From Agromyces sp. Marseille-P2726 (GTDB taxonomy: Bacteria; Actinomycetota; Actinomycetes; Actinomycetales; Microbacteriaceae): a stretch of 64,000 bases of DNA. The translations under genes and the position numbers were made by a program. The stretch lies in NCBI RefSeq assembly GCF_902809835.1, contig NZ_CADDWM010000015.1, positions 885,238-949,237 on the forward strand, in the 5' to 3' direction. Below are positions 46,119 through 53,866 of this stretch, piece by piece. Each line of letters begins with the position of its first letter. Positions within the stretch are counted from its first letter, which is position 1. The notes beneath the pieces were generated by a model that saw only the letters and a list, made by a program, of their open reading frames with translations, was not told the origin of the DNA and made no database searches.

Positions 46119-47122
46119 GACCCGACCTCCGTGCCCCGCGGCGCCTCAGACACGGCCACCACCACGTTGCCGACCTTGTGGCCGCTATCGACTCGGCGGT
46201 GCGCTTCCGCGATCGCATCGAAGGGAACGATCCGGTCGATGACCGGCCGGATGGCGCCGGTGGTCGCGAGCTCGCCGATGACGGCGAGGTCGGACGTCTT
46301 GTCGGCGATGCTGCGGAGCCCGGTGAAAAGGATTCCGGCTCGTCGCCCGGTATCGGCCGACCTCGCGCGCCTGGAACGCAGCAGCACGGGCAGCGTCGGC
46401 ACCGTCGAAAGGTAGATCCCGTCGGGCGTGAGGGCACTGCGGCACTCGCGGAACGACCGTTTGCCCACCGCGTCGAAGATGACGTCGTAGCGGTCGGATG
46501 CCGCGGCGAAGTCGTCGCGGGTGTAGTCGATCACCTGGTCGGCGCCGAGCGAGCCCACCAGTTCGACGTTGCCGGTGCTGCAGACGCCGACGACCGTTGC
46601 GCCGAGGTGCTTCGCGTACTGCACGGCCGCCGACCCCACCGAGCCGGAGGCGCCGTTCACCAGCACCGTCTGGCCGGCACGCAGCCGGGCGCCGTCGCGC
46701 AGGAACGGGATCGCGGTGAAGAAGGCGTCGAGCAGCGACACGGCACCTGCGGCGTCGAGCCCGGCGGGGATCGGCGCGATCACGCCGTCCTCGGCGACGC
46801 GAACGAGCTCGGCGTGCGCACCCGGCGTGGGCGCCAGCGTGCCGTACACGCGGTCACCGAGGGCGAATCGCCGAGCGCCGGGTCCGACCCGCTCGACCAC
46901 GCCGACGAAGTCGTATCCGAGCACCGGATGCTTCGGCCGCGCGAGCCCGAAATAGAGCCGCCCGAACGCCGGGCGCCCGCTGCGATTCGTGCCGTCGGTC
47001 GGGCCGACGGTCGTCGCTTCGACGCGCACGAGCACATCGCCGTCGCCGACGACCGGTTCGTCGACCTCCCGCAGGCGCACCATCTCGGGTCCGCCGTACC
47101 GCTCGACCACTGCCGCCCTCAT
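46115..47122 (-). CDS. NAD(P)-dependent quinone-oxidoreductase-like alcohol dehydrogenase
   Basis: A 335-residue paralogue of the following gene, starting MRAAVVERYGGPEMVRLREVDEP, with GYDFVGVVERVGPGARRFALGDRVYG (near 69-94) and the cofactor loop VNGASGSVGSAAVQYAKHLGATV (near 153-175). Zinc ligands are absent. The stop overlaps the downstream homologue (GTGA) and the start overlaps the XRE regulator stop (ATGA), so four genes from 47780 to 45153 form one unit: membrane protein, regulator, two oxidoreductases. Confidence 0.88.
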   Translation of the reverse strand: MRAAVVERYGGPEMVRLREVDEPVVGDGDVLVRVEATTVGPTDGTNRSGRPAFGRLYFGLARPKHPVLGYDFVGVVERVGPGARRFALGDRVYGTLAPTPGAHAELVRVAEDGVIAPIPAGLDAAGAVSLLDAFFTAIPFLRDGARLRAGQTVLVNGASGSVGSAAVQYAKHLGATVVGVCSTGNVELVGSLGADQVIDYTRDDFAAASDRYDVIFDAVGKRSFRECRSALTPDGIYLSTVPTLPVLLRSRRARSADTGRRAGILFTGLRSIADKTSDLAVIGELATTGAIRPVIDRIVPFDAIAEAHRRVDSGHKVGNVVVAVSEAPRGTEVGS

Positions 47123-47352
47123 GATGCCGTCTCCTCGCTGTCGGGGTACTGGAACACGTCGTCGAGCGGGACCCCGAACACCCGCGCGATCTGGAAGGCC
47201 ATCTCGAGCGAGGGCGAATACCGGCCCTGCTCGATGGCGATGACGGTCTGCCGGGTGACGCCGAGCCGTTTCGCGAGCTCGGCCTGCGTCATCTCGCCGG
47301 CACGGAACCGCAGCGAACGGATGTCGTTCGTGACCCGCGTCGGCTTCACCAT
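47119..47352 (-). CDS. small XRE-family helix-turn-helix regulator
   Basis: A 77-residue one-domain DNA-binding protein. IRSLRFRAGEMTQAELAKRLGVTRQTVIAIEQGRYSPSLEMAFQIARVFG (about 11-60) is the Cro/C1-type HTH, and the C-terminus VPLDDVFQYPDSEE is the standard end of this small family, often paired with a DUF2178-type membrane protein as here. It overlaps the membrane protein gene upstream by 7 bp and the oxidoreductase downstream (ATGA). It probably binds the inverted repeat at 47796-47859. Confidence 0.9.
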   Translation of the reverse strand: MVKPTRVTNDIRSLRFRAGEMTQAELAKRLGVTRQTVIAIEQGRYSPSLEMAFQIARVFGVPLDDVFQYPDSEETAS

Positions 47353-47780
47353 GACTGGAAGCCCCCGGCGCGGTAGGCGACGAGCCGCGTGATCGACGAC
47401 AGGATCGCCGAGAGCACGAAGCAGAGGTAGATCGTGTTCGCGATCCAGAACCAGTCGAGCTCGAACCAGCTCATGATGAGCGCGGCGAGCGCGCCGATGA
47501 CCACGAACGAGTTGCCGACCCGCTCGCCGGTGCGCTCGATCTCCTTGTCGCGCTGGTCGGGCTTCGTCTGCTCGCTCGGGAACACGATCTCGAGCAGGAT
47601 GCGCGCGATGATCGTCACGACGATCGCGCCGCCGATCGTCCACAGCATGAGCGGCACGTAGTCGACCTCGTCGACGGCCGACGTCGCGAGTCGCGGCAGC
47701 AGCAGGGCGAGGTACACGCCGAAGCCGACCACGGCCACCACGAGGTACAACCAGGTGCCCTTCTCCTCGTAGCCCATCAC
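47346..47780 (-). CDS. four-helix membrane protein (DUF2178-like)
   Basis: A 144-residue protein with four transmembrane helices (about 9-30, 44-66, 89-105, 111-132). The cytoplasmic loop PSEQTKPDQRDKEIERTGERVGN between helices 2 and 3 is the conserved polar segment (R-D-x-E-I-x-x-x-G-x-R) of the DUF2178-like family that is commonly encoded next to a small XRE regulator. Such pairs may sense membrane state, which is inference. First gene of a four-gene operon. Confidence 0.8.
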   Translation of the reverse strand: MMGYEEKGTWLYLVVAVVGFGVYLALLLPRLATSAVDEVDYVPLMLWTIGGAIVVTIIARILLEIVFPSEQTKPDQRDKEIERTGERVGNSFVVIGALAALIMSWFELDWFWIANTIYLCFVLSAILSSITRLVAYRAGGFQSW

Positions 47781-47795
47781 GAACCTCCGAACAGA

Positions 47796-47859
47796 TGTAA
47801 AGAACTCTTGACATCGACAGTGTCAACGAAGTTCGACATGATGTCAAGCGTTCTTTACA
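47796..47859 (-). promoter_or_regulatory. inverted-repeat operator/promoter of the XRE operon
   Basis: TGTAAAGAACTCTTGACAT (47796-47814) and ATGTCAAGCGTTCTTTACA (47841-47859) are inverted copies differing at one position, 26 bp apart. On the minus strand each carries a -35-like TTGACA and another TTGACA lies at 47826-47821. The region is clearly AT-richer than its surroundings. It lies just upstream of the membrane protein ATG at 47780, so the XRE regulator is the likely ligand. Confidence 0.7.
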
Positions 47860-47868
47860 CTGCGAGCG

Positions 47869-48195
47869 TCACTGCGCCGTTCCGTCGACGAGCTTCAGGC
47901 CGACGACGCAGCCGACGAGCCCGGCGATGAGGGCGAGCTTCAGCCACGAGACATCCGTGTCGCCCGTGATCATCGCCCAGATGACCGTGAGACCCGCGCC
48001 GATGCCGACCCAGACCGCATACGCCGTGCCGGTCGGGATGTCGCGCATCGCCCAGGCGAGGCCGCCCATCGAGAGGGCGAGCGCGCCGAAGAAGACCACC
48101 GACGGCCAGAGCTTGGTGAAGCCCTCGGACTTGCCGAGCGCCGTCGCCCAGACGGCCTCGAGCACACCGGACGCGATGAGGATGACCCATGCCAT
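47869..48195 (-). CDS. small multidrug resistance family exporter, Gdx/SugE-like
   Basis: A 108-residue protein with four transmembrane helices. MAWVILIASGVLEAVWATALGKSEGF has the essential Glu (residue 13) in helix 1 and the W-A-T-A-L-G-K-S signature of the SugE/Gdx subgroup, whose members export guanidinium; PTGTAYAVWVGIGAGLTVIWA (near 57-77) is the conserved second block. ATG 48195 is preferred over GTG 48204 by spacing to AGGGAG. The protein functions as an antiparallel dimer, so one gene may suffice. No guanidine riboswitch is clear upstream. Confidence 0.88.
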   Translation of the reverse strand: MAWVILIASGVLEAVWATALGKSEGFTKLWPSVVFFGALALSMGGLAWAMRDIPTGTAYAVWVGIGAGLTVIWAMITGDTDVSWLKLALIAGLVGCVVGLKLVDGTAQ

Positions 48196-48495
48196 GACTG
48201 TCACTCCCTGAGTGCCAGTCTTGTCGCGATCCGGGTACTGGGTTCCCTCGTCCGGGGTCGCGCCGTGCGACCTGTTCCGAGGCTAGCAAGCGAGGGTGAT
48301 CACTCCCTGTGCAGGGTCGGATGCCGCCGGCCATTCGTCGCGCGCTACGCTCGCGCGACCTCGGCGCCTGCGCCACTTCGACGCCCGTTGCGCCACCCGT
48401 ACTGGCGCAGACAGCGCCGAAGTGGCGCAGCAGCAAGAGGACGGAGGATCGACGCGGCTCGGATGGCGCGGGGCATCGACGGTCGCGCGCACCCC
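48196..48495. other. 300-bp intergenic region between sugE and the monooxygenase gene
   Basis: No gene is supported here. It holds the sugE ribosome site, hairpin-rich sequence, and from 48349 a repeat structure: an exact 18-bp direct repeat, GCTCGCGCGACCTCGGCG, at 48349-48366 and 48499-48516, exactly 150 bp apart, the second copy being the 3' end of the monooxygenase gene. Confidence 0.6.
48368..48430. repeat. 63-bp two-level palindrome
   Basis: Perfect 13-bp outer arms CTGCGCCACTTCG (48368-48380) and CGAAGTGGCGCAG (48418-48430), with an inner hairpin TGCGCCA (48389-48395)/TGGCGCA (48403-48409). It lies inside the 150-bp unit bounded by the direct repeats, downstream of the monooxygenase stop. 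It could terminate transcription but has no T-run. Confidence 0.75.
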
Positions 48496-48792
48496 TCAGG
48501 CTCGCGCGACCTCGGCGAAGTGCTCGACGACCGGGAACGGCTCGTAGAACCCGTGCAGCAGCGCGCGCCAGCGCTCGTATTCGGGCGAACCGCGGAAGCC
48601 CTGCTGGTGCGCCTCGACGCTCTCCCAGTGCACGAGCAACAGGTACTCGTTCGGCGTCTCGATCGAGCGCGACAGCGTGAGGTCGATGAAGCCCGGCATC
48701 GACGCGCTGATCGGCTTCGCCAGGGCGAACGCCGCCTCGAACTCCTCCTCGCGCCCGGGCCGGACGGGGAGGATCGCGTGCTCCAGGATCAT
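48496..48792 (-). CDS. antibiotic biosynthesis monooxygenase (ABM) domain protein
   Basis: A 98-residue ferredoxin-like dimeric protein of the ABM family: MILEHAILPVRPGREEEFEAAF at the start, PGFIDLTLSRSIETPNEYLLLVHWES (near 33-58) and the helix YERWRALLHGFYEPFPVVEHF. Characterised relatives are cofactor-less quinol monooxygenases or heme-degrading enzymes; which applies is unknown. It is divergent from the isochorismatase gene with a 132-bp gap. Its last 18 bp are duplicated 150 bp downstream. Confidence 0.87.
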   Translation of the reverse strand: MILEHAILPVRPGREEEFEAAFALAKPISASMPGFIDLTLSRSIETPNEYLLLVHWESVEAHQQGFRGSPEYERWRALLHGFYEPFPVVEHFAEVARA

Positions 48793-48924
48793 CCGCCCAC
48801 CGTACCGGTCGCGGAAACAGGCGCGATTCGCCGAGACATGCCGGGGCTGCCTGCTTTCCCTCACAACGTGCCAGATCCTCCTGTTCCCGCGCCGAGCGCA
48901 CACGCGACGGGCGAGGATGGACGC

Positions 48925-49485
48925 ATGCAGATCGACGACACCGCCGCCCTCATCGTGATCGACGTGCAGCAGGGCTTCGACGACCCCCGGTGGGGCGAAC
49001 GCGACAATCCCGACGCCGAGGCGAACATCGGCCGCCTGATCACGGCGTGGTCGGATGCCGCACGCCCGATCGTGCTCGTACGACACGACTCCGTCGAGCC
49101 CGGTTCGACGCTCGCCGCAGGCTCCCCCGGCAACGCCCTGAAGGACGTGGTGGCCGATGCCCCGCACGACCTCTTCGTCACGAAGAACGTGAACTCGGCG
49201 TTCTACGGGCAGCCCGACCTGCACGCGTGGCTGCAGGCCCGCGGCATCCGTCAGCTGGTGATCACCGGCATCCAGACGAACATGTGCGTGGAGACGACCA
49301 CCAGGATGGCCGGCAACCTCGGCTACGACGTGATGCTGCCGCTCGACGCGACGCACACGTTCGATCTCGAGGGCCCCGGCGGCATCCGGCTCACGGCCGC
49401 CGAGCTCGCCCGGGCGACCGCCGTGAACCTCGAGGGCGGGGGCTTCGCCCGCGTGGTGACGACCGACGAGGTGCTGTCGGCGTAG
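48925..49485 (+). CDS. isochorismatase-family cysteine hydrolase
   Basis: A 186-residue hydrolase. The catalytic triad is visible as Asp in LIVIDVQQGF (residue 13), Lys in FVTKNVNSAF (near 91) and Cys in IQTNMCVETTTRMA (near 121). The fold is shared by nicotinamidases, isochorismatases and ureidoacrylate amidohydrolases; residues do not single out one. ATG 48925 has GAGGATGG upstream. It stands alone between a divergent monooxygenase gene and metY. Confidence 0.9.
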   Translation: MQIDDTAALIVIDVQQGFDDPRWGERDNPDAEANIGRLITAWSDAARPIVLVRHDSVEPGSTLAAGSPGNALKDVVADAPHDLFVTKNVNSAFYGQPDLHAWLQARGIRQLVITGIQTNMCVETTTRMAGNLGYDVMLPLDATHTFDLEGPGGIRLTAAELARATAVNLEGGGFARVVTTDEVLSA

Positions 49486-49565
49486 CGAGCGTCGGCACGC
49501 GACGCCGGCCGTGGCATCCATTGCCCCGCATTACACCCCGAAACGGATGCCGCGGCGACCCGCAG

Positions 49566-49571
49566 TAGCGT
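49566..49571 (+). promoter_or_regulatory. -10 box TAGCGT for metY
   Basis: TAGCGT (TANNNT) ends 6 nt before the metY ATG at 49578, predicting a leaderless transcript. No -35 or Shine-Dalgarno stands out. Confidence 0.5.
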
Positions 49572-49577
49572 GAACGC

Positions 49578-50873
49578 ATGGCAGACCGCGAATACGGCTT
49601 CAAGACCCGCGCCATCCACGCGGGGAACATCCCCGACGACGTGACGGGCGCTCGCGCGCTGCCCATCTACCAATCGACCGCCTTCGTGTTCGACGACACC
49701 GCGGACGCCGCCGCGAGGTTCGCCCTGCAGAAGTACGGCAACATCTACTCGCGCCTCGCGAACCCGACGACCGCGAGCTTCGAGGAGCGGGTCGCCAGCC
49801 TCGAGGGCGGACTCGGTGCCGTCGCGACGGCGAGCGGCCTGAGCGCGCAGTACATCCCCTTCGCGAGCCTCGCCGGCACCGGCGACCACATCGTTGCGTC
49901 GGCGAACCTGTACGGCGGGTCGATCACCCAGCTGGATGTCACGCTGCGCCGCTTCGGGGTCGAGACGACGTTCGTGCGTTCGGCCGATCCCGCCGACTAC
50001 GCCGCGGCGATCACCGAGAAGACGAAGGCGCTGTTCGTCGAGACCATCGCGAACCCCTCGGGTGAGATCGCCGACCTCGAAGGGCTCGCCGAGGTCGCGC
50101 ACGCGCACGGCATCCCGTTCATCGTCGACTCCACGATCCCGACGCCGTACCTCAGCCGCCCCATCGAGTGGGGCGCAGACATCGTCACGCACTCGGCCAC
50201 GAAGTTCCTCGGCGGGCACGGCACGACGCTCGGCGGCGTCGTCGTCGAGTCGGGCCGGTTCGACTGGCACAGCGACAAGTTCCCGCTCTTCGGCCAGCCG
50301 GTGCCGAGCTACGGCGGCCTCGAGTGGTCGGGCAACTTCGGCGAGTACGCGTTCCTCACGCGGCTGCGCGCCGAACAGCTGCGCGACATCGGGCCGTCGC
50401 TCGCGCCGCACTCGGCCTTCCTGCTCGCGCAGGGCGTCGAGACGCTGCCGTATCGCATCCAGGCCCACGTCGACCACGCGCGCGTCGTCGCCGAGTGGCT
50501 CGAGGCCGACCCGCGCATCGAGCACGTGTGGTGGGCGGGCCTGCCGAACCATCCGCACCACGACCGGGCCCTGAAGTACCTGCCGAACGGACCGGGGTCG
50601 GTGTTCAGCTTCGAGGTGAGGGGCGGGCGCGCCGTGGGCCAGCAGCTCATCGAGTCGGTGAACCTGGCCTCGCACGTCGCCAACATCGGCGACGCGAAGA
50701 CGCTGATCATCCACCCGGCGTCGACCACGCACGCGCAGCTGAGTGAGCAGCAACTCGTCGACGCCGGCGTGCTGCCCGGCGTCGTCCGGATCAGCGTGGG
50801 CCTCGAAGACGTCGAGGACATCATCGACGATCTCGACCAGGCCCTCACGGCCGCGACCGAAGGAGCACGATGA
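49578..50873 (+). CDS. metY: O-acetylhomoserine aminocarboxypropyltransferase/cysteine synthase family
   Basis: A 431-residue PLP enzyme of the Cys/Met metabolism family, making homocysteine from O-acetylhomoserine and sulfide. ALPIYQSTAFVFDD (near 28-41), YSRLANPTTASFEERVASLEGG (near 57-78), and the PLP-lysine site THSATKFLGGHGTTLGGVVV (near 204-223) are diagnostic, as is HPASTTHAQLS (near 376). Length fits MetY rather than the shorter MetB/MetC. ATGA overlap couples it to a CoA-binding protein gene, a common actinobacterial pair. metX, the usual acetyltransferase partner, is not adjacent. Confidence 0.94.
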   Translation: MADREYGFKTRAIHAGNIPDDVTGARALPIYQSTAFVFDDTADAAARFALQKYGNIYSRLANPTTASFEERVASLEGGLGAVATASGLSAQYIPFASLAGTGDHIVASANLYGGSITQLDVTLRRFGVETTFVRSADPADYAAAITEKTKALFVETIANPSGEIADLEGLAEVAHAHGIPFIVDSTIPTPYLSRPIEWGADIVTHSATKFLGGHGTTLGGVVVESGRFDWHSDKFPLFGQPVPSYGGLEWSGNFGEYAFLTRLRAEQLRDIGPSLAPHSAFLLAQGVETLPYRIQAHVDHARVVAEWLEADPRIEHVWWAGLPNHPHHDRALKYLPNGPGSVFSFEVRGGRAVGQQLIESVNLASHVANIGDAKTLIIHPASTTHAQLSEQQLVDAGVLPGVVRISVGLEDVEDIIDDLDQALTAATEGAR

Positions 50874-51484
50874 GCACGGACACGGTGACGGATGCCGCGG
50901 CATCCGGCGCTTCCACCAGCGACAGCCTCGAGACGGTGCGCCTCGTCAACGGACTCTCGTGCGAGCTGCCCGCGAGCTCGCCGCTCGCCAAGCTGCTGAA
51001 GTCGCAGCGAACGTGGATCGGACCTGACGCGAAGCAGCGCCAGCGGATCCTCCGCGACGCGAAGTCGGTCGCGATCATCGGCGCCTCGCCGAACCCGGCG
51101 CGCTCGAGCTACTTCGTGAGCACCTACCTCCAGCAGTCCAGCGACTTCCGCCTCTACTTCGTGAACCCGAATGCAACCGAGATCCTCGGGCAGCCCGTGT
51201 ACAGGAGCCTCGCCGACCTGCCCGAGGTGCCCGACATCGTCGACGTGTTCCGGCGCGCCAGTGACATCCCGAGCGTGATCGACGAGGTCGTCGCCATCGG
51301 CGCGAAGACCATCTGGGTGCAGCTCGGCATCTGGAACGAGGAGGCCGCGCGCTCCGGCGAGGAGCAGGGGCTCACGGTCGTGATGGACCGCTGCATCAAG
51401 GTCGAGCACGCGCGCTTCAACGGCGGCCTGCACCTGCTCGGCTTCGACACCGGTCGGATCACCAGTCGCAAGACCGCGCGCTGA
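50870..51484 (+). CDS. CoA-binding protein (Rossmann)
   Basis: A 204-residue protein with the CoA-binding domain of succinyl-CoA-synthetase-type folds: AKSVAIIGASPNPARSSYFV (near 64-83), LYFVNPNATEILGQPVYRSLADLPEVPDIVDVFR (near 95-128) and TIWVQLGIWNEEAA (near 145-158). MDRCIKVEHARF (near 172-183) closes the domain. The N-terminal 60 residues are variable. It is coupled to metY by a 4-bp overlap; in related bacteria this protein accompanies or is fused to MetY, but its role in sulfhydrylation is unproven. Confidence 0.88.
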   Translation: MSTDTVTDAAASGASTSDSLETVRLVNGLSCELPASSPLAKLLKSQRTWIGPDAKQRQRILRDAKSVAIIGASPNPARSSYFVSTYLQQSSDFRLYFVNPNATEILGQPVYRSLADLPEVPDIVDVFRRASDIPSVIDEVVAIGAKTIWVQLGIWNEEAARSGEEQGLTVVMDRCIKVEHARFNGGLHLLGFDTGRITSRKTAR

Positions 51485-51563
51485 ACGGCGTTCGGCGCTC
51501 CCGCTCGACGTCATCGCGCACATTCCTGCGACGTGACGACGGATCCGTGCGCGCTGTGCCACG

Positions 51564-51569
51564 TACCCT
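51564..51569 (+). promoter_or_regulatory. -10 box TACCCT for sdaA
   Basis: TACCCT (TANNNT) ends 6 nt before the sdaA GTG at 51576, consistent with a leaderless transcript. Confidence 0.5.
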
Positions 51570-51575
51570 TGAAGG

Positions 51576-52967
51576 GTGACAGCGTTCGTCTCAGCCCTCG
51601 ACCTGTTCTCGATCGGCATCGGTCCATCGAGTTCGCACACCGTGGGACCCATGCGGGCGGCTCGCGCGTTCGCCGAGCGACTCGGGGCCGACGGCCTGCT
51701 CGAGGGCGTCACCCGCATCACCTGCTCGCTGTACGGATCGCTCGGCGCGACCGGGCTCGGCCACGGCACGCCCGACGCCGTCGTCGCCGGACTCGCGGGG
51801 TTGAAGCCCGACGAGTGCGACCCCGCCGACGTCCGCGGCGCGTGGAGCCGCCTCGGAGCCGACGGCGACGAGGTGCGGATCGCCGGCCGACAGCCCGTCA
51901 CCATGACGCAGGCCGACATCAGCCTCGAACCCCGCACCCGCCTCCCCGGCCATCCGAACGCACTGACGTTCCAGGCGTGGGGCGAGGCAGACGCGCTTCC
52001 CATCGCCGAGGAGACCTACTACTCGATCGGCGGCGGATTCATCCGCCGCGACGGAGATGCTCCAGAGCAGTCCGAGGTGCGGCGGCATCCGCTGCCCTAC
52101 TCGAATGCCGCCGAACTGCTCGCCCTCTGCGACGAGCACGGCGTGTCGTTCTGCGATGTGGCCCGCTCGAACGAGGTGGCCATGCACGGCGAGCAGGGCA
52201 TCGACGCCGGGCTCGACGCGATCTGGGCGGCGATGAGCGAGTGCGTCCAGCACGGGCTCGCCACCGAGGGCACGCTGCCCGGTGGCCTCGGAGTCAAGCG
52301 CCGGGCGCCCGAGGTGCGCCGTCGGCTCGAGGAGTACGACCGCGAGCGTTCAGCCGACCCGAGCAGCCTGCGCGACACCTCGACCGAGTGGCTGCACGCG
52401 TTCGCGCTCGCCGTCAACGAAGAGAACGCGTCGGGCGGTCGCGTCGTCACGGCGCCCACGAACGGCGCCGCCGGCATCATCCCGGCCGTCGGACACTACT
52501 ACCAGCGGTTCGTTCCGGGCGCGGATGCCGCGGGCATCGGCCGTTACCTGCTCACCGCCGCCGCGATCGCCTCGCTGGTGAAGAAGAACGCCTCGATCTC
52601 GGGCGCCGAGGGCGGATGCCAGGCCGAAGTCGGGTCGGCCTGCGCCATGGCGGCCGGCGGGCTCTGCGCCGTGCTCGGCGGAACTCCACGCCAGATCGAG
52701 AACGCCGCCGAGATCGCGATGGAGCACCACCTCGGCCTCACCTGCGACCCGGTCGCCGGGCTCGTGCAGGTGCCGTGCATCGAGCGCAACGCGATCGCGT
52801 CCTCGACCGCCGTCTCGGCCGCCCGTCTCGCGTTGCACGGCGACGGGACCCACGTCGTCTCGCTCGACACGGTCATCGAGACCATGCGTCAGACCGGCCT
52901 CGACATGATGACGAAGTACAAGGAGACGAGCGAGGGTGGCCTCGCGGTGAACGTCATCGAGTGCTGA
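51576..52967 (+). CDS. sdaA: L-serine ammonia-lyase (iron-sulfur, single chain)
   Basis: A 463-residue enzyme deaminating L-serine to pyruvate. The N-terminal beta domain starts [29 protein letters not shown] (near 5-33), where SSSHT is the conserved substrate loop. The alpha domain follows with [22 protein letters not shown], and the [4Fe-4S]-ligand cysteines are in [17 protein letters not shown] (near 347-363) and the L-T-C-D-P-V-A-G segment near 389. Length and fused domain order are normal for actinobacteria. GTG start, with the promoter -10 only 6 nt upstream. Confidence 0.95.
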   Translation: MTAFVSALDLFSIGIGPSSSHTVGPMRAARAFAERLGADGLLEGVTRITCSLYGSLGATGLGHGTPDAVVAGLAGLKPDECDPADVRGAWSRLGADGDEVRIAGRQPVTMTQADISLEPRTRLPGHPNALTFQAWGEADALPIAEETYYSIGGGFIRRDGDAPEQSEVRRHPLPYSNAAELLALCDEHGVSFCDVARSNEVAMHGEQGIDAGLDAIWAAMSECVQHGLATEGTLPGGLGVKRRAPEVRRRLEEYDRERSADPSSLRDTSTEWLHAFALAVNEENASGGRVVTAPTNGAAGIIPAVGHYYQRFVPGADAAGIGRYLLTAAAIASLVKKNASISGAEGGCQAEVGSACAMAAGGLCAVLGGTPRQIENAAEIAMEHHLGLTCDPVAGLVQVPCIERNAIASSTAVSAARLALHGDGTHVVSLDTVIETMRQTGLDMMTKYKETSEGGLAVNVIEC

Positions 52968-53042
52968 GGCGCGCCCCCACCCTCGGGCACCCCCCGATCG
53001 GGACTCTCGCGCGGCCGCCGTTCCATCTGACAATCTGTGCTG

Positions 53043-53240
53043 ATGGAGACCCCCGACCCGACCTCCCCTGAACTGTTCGCGAGCCTCGGCATCCTCAGCC
53101 TGATCATCGGCCTCGTGATCTACCTCGCCGTCCTCGCGCTCATGCTCTGGATCGGCTACCTCATCATCAAGGCCGCCGTGCGGAACGGACTGCGCGAGCA
53201 CACCATGTGGCTCGAGGCACGCCGAGGGCCGCTGCGCTGA
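53043..53240 (+). CDS. small single-pass membrane protein
   Basis: A 65-residue protein: a short acidic N-terminus METPDPTSPELFASLG, one long hydrophobic stretch (about 16-45, possibly a tight helical hairpin), and a basic C-terminus RNGLREHTMWLEARRGPLR. It was not assigned to a family. A CAATCT box ends 6 nt before the ATG, the same spacing seen at other leaderless candidates. It lies alone between sdaA and a convergent rhodanese gene. Confidence 0.65.
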   Translation: METPDPTSPELFASLGILSLIIGLVIYLAVLALMLWIGYLIIKAAVRNGLREHTMWLEARRGPLR

Positions 53241-53264
53241 CCGGCGTCGGTCGGTCGATGGCGA

Positions 53265-53762
53265 TCAGCAGGCGCAGCTGATTCCGTGGTTCGTCACCGC
53301 GCCGCCCGACAGCCCCGACGGGCCGACGTTCGTGAGCGCGTCGGGGGGAAGCTGGGCGAGGCCCTCGGAGGTCTCGTAGGCGAACCCCTCGCGCGCCCAG
53401 TACTCGAATCCGCCCAGCATCTCCTTGACCGGATACCCCAGCAGCGCGAACTCGAGGGCGGCGCGCGTGGCGCCGTTGCATCCGGGACCCCAGCAGTAGA
53501 CGACGACCGGAGTTCCGGCGCGCACGAGATCCGGAGCCTCGAGTGCGACTCGGCGGCCCGGCAGGTGGATCGCGCCGGGCACATGGCCCTGCGACCATGC
53601 CGCATCGCTTCGCGTGTCGATGAGCGTGAAACCGGGCTCGGGGCCGGACAGGGCGGCCGCGACATCCGACACATCCGTCTCGAAGCCGAGACGACTGCGG
53701 AAGTGGGCGATCGCCTCGTGCGGCGGAGCGGCCTGCTGGAAGACGGCGTTCTGGATGACCAT
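53265..53762 (-). CDS. rhodanese-like domain protein
   Basis: A 165-residue single-domain rhodanese. TLIDTRSDAAWSQGHVPGAIHLPGRRV (near 46-72) is the typical CH2A motif and VVVYCWGPGCNGATRAALEFALLGYPVKEMLGGFEYWAREGF (near 86-127) the active-site loop. The nucleophile is most likely Cys90 (Y-C-W-G-P-G-C), with a second Cys at 95. The last residues are SCAC, a vicinal cysteine pair that could serve as redox or persulfide acceptor. Substrate unknown; the family transfers sulfane sulfur. Confidence 0.88.
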   Translation of the reverse strand: MVIQNAVFQQAAPPHEAIAHFRSRLGFETDVSDVAAALSGPEPGFTLIDTRSDAAWSQGHVPGAIHLPGRRVALEAPDLVRAGTPVVVYCWGPGCNGATRAALEFALLGYPVKEMLGGFEYWAREGFAYETSEGLAQLPPDALTNVGPSGLSGGAVTNHGISCAC

Positions 53763-53866
53763 GTCATGACCCTCGCACCGCGGGCCGCGGGATCACGCGT
53801 GAGATCGCGCCGTCGAAGCGCGACATCCGGACAGCGTCATCCGACGTTGTCGGCCCTGGGAGCCGG

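Noticed and set aside
48196..48290. Guanidine riboswitch before the Gdx/SugE gene
   Set aside because: A GGTCGC...GCGACC hairpin with an ACGG-containing loop is present, but the second matching hairpin of guanidine-II and the core motifs of guanidine-I are not found.
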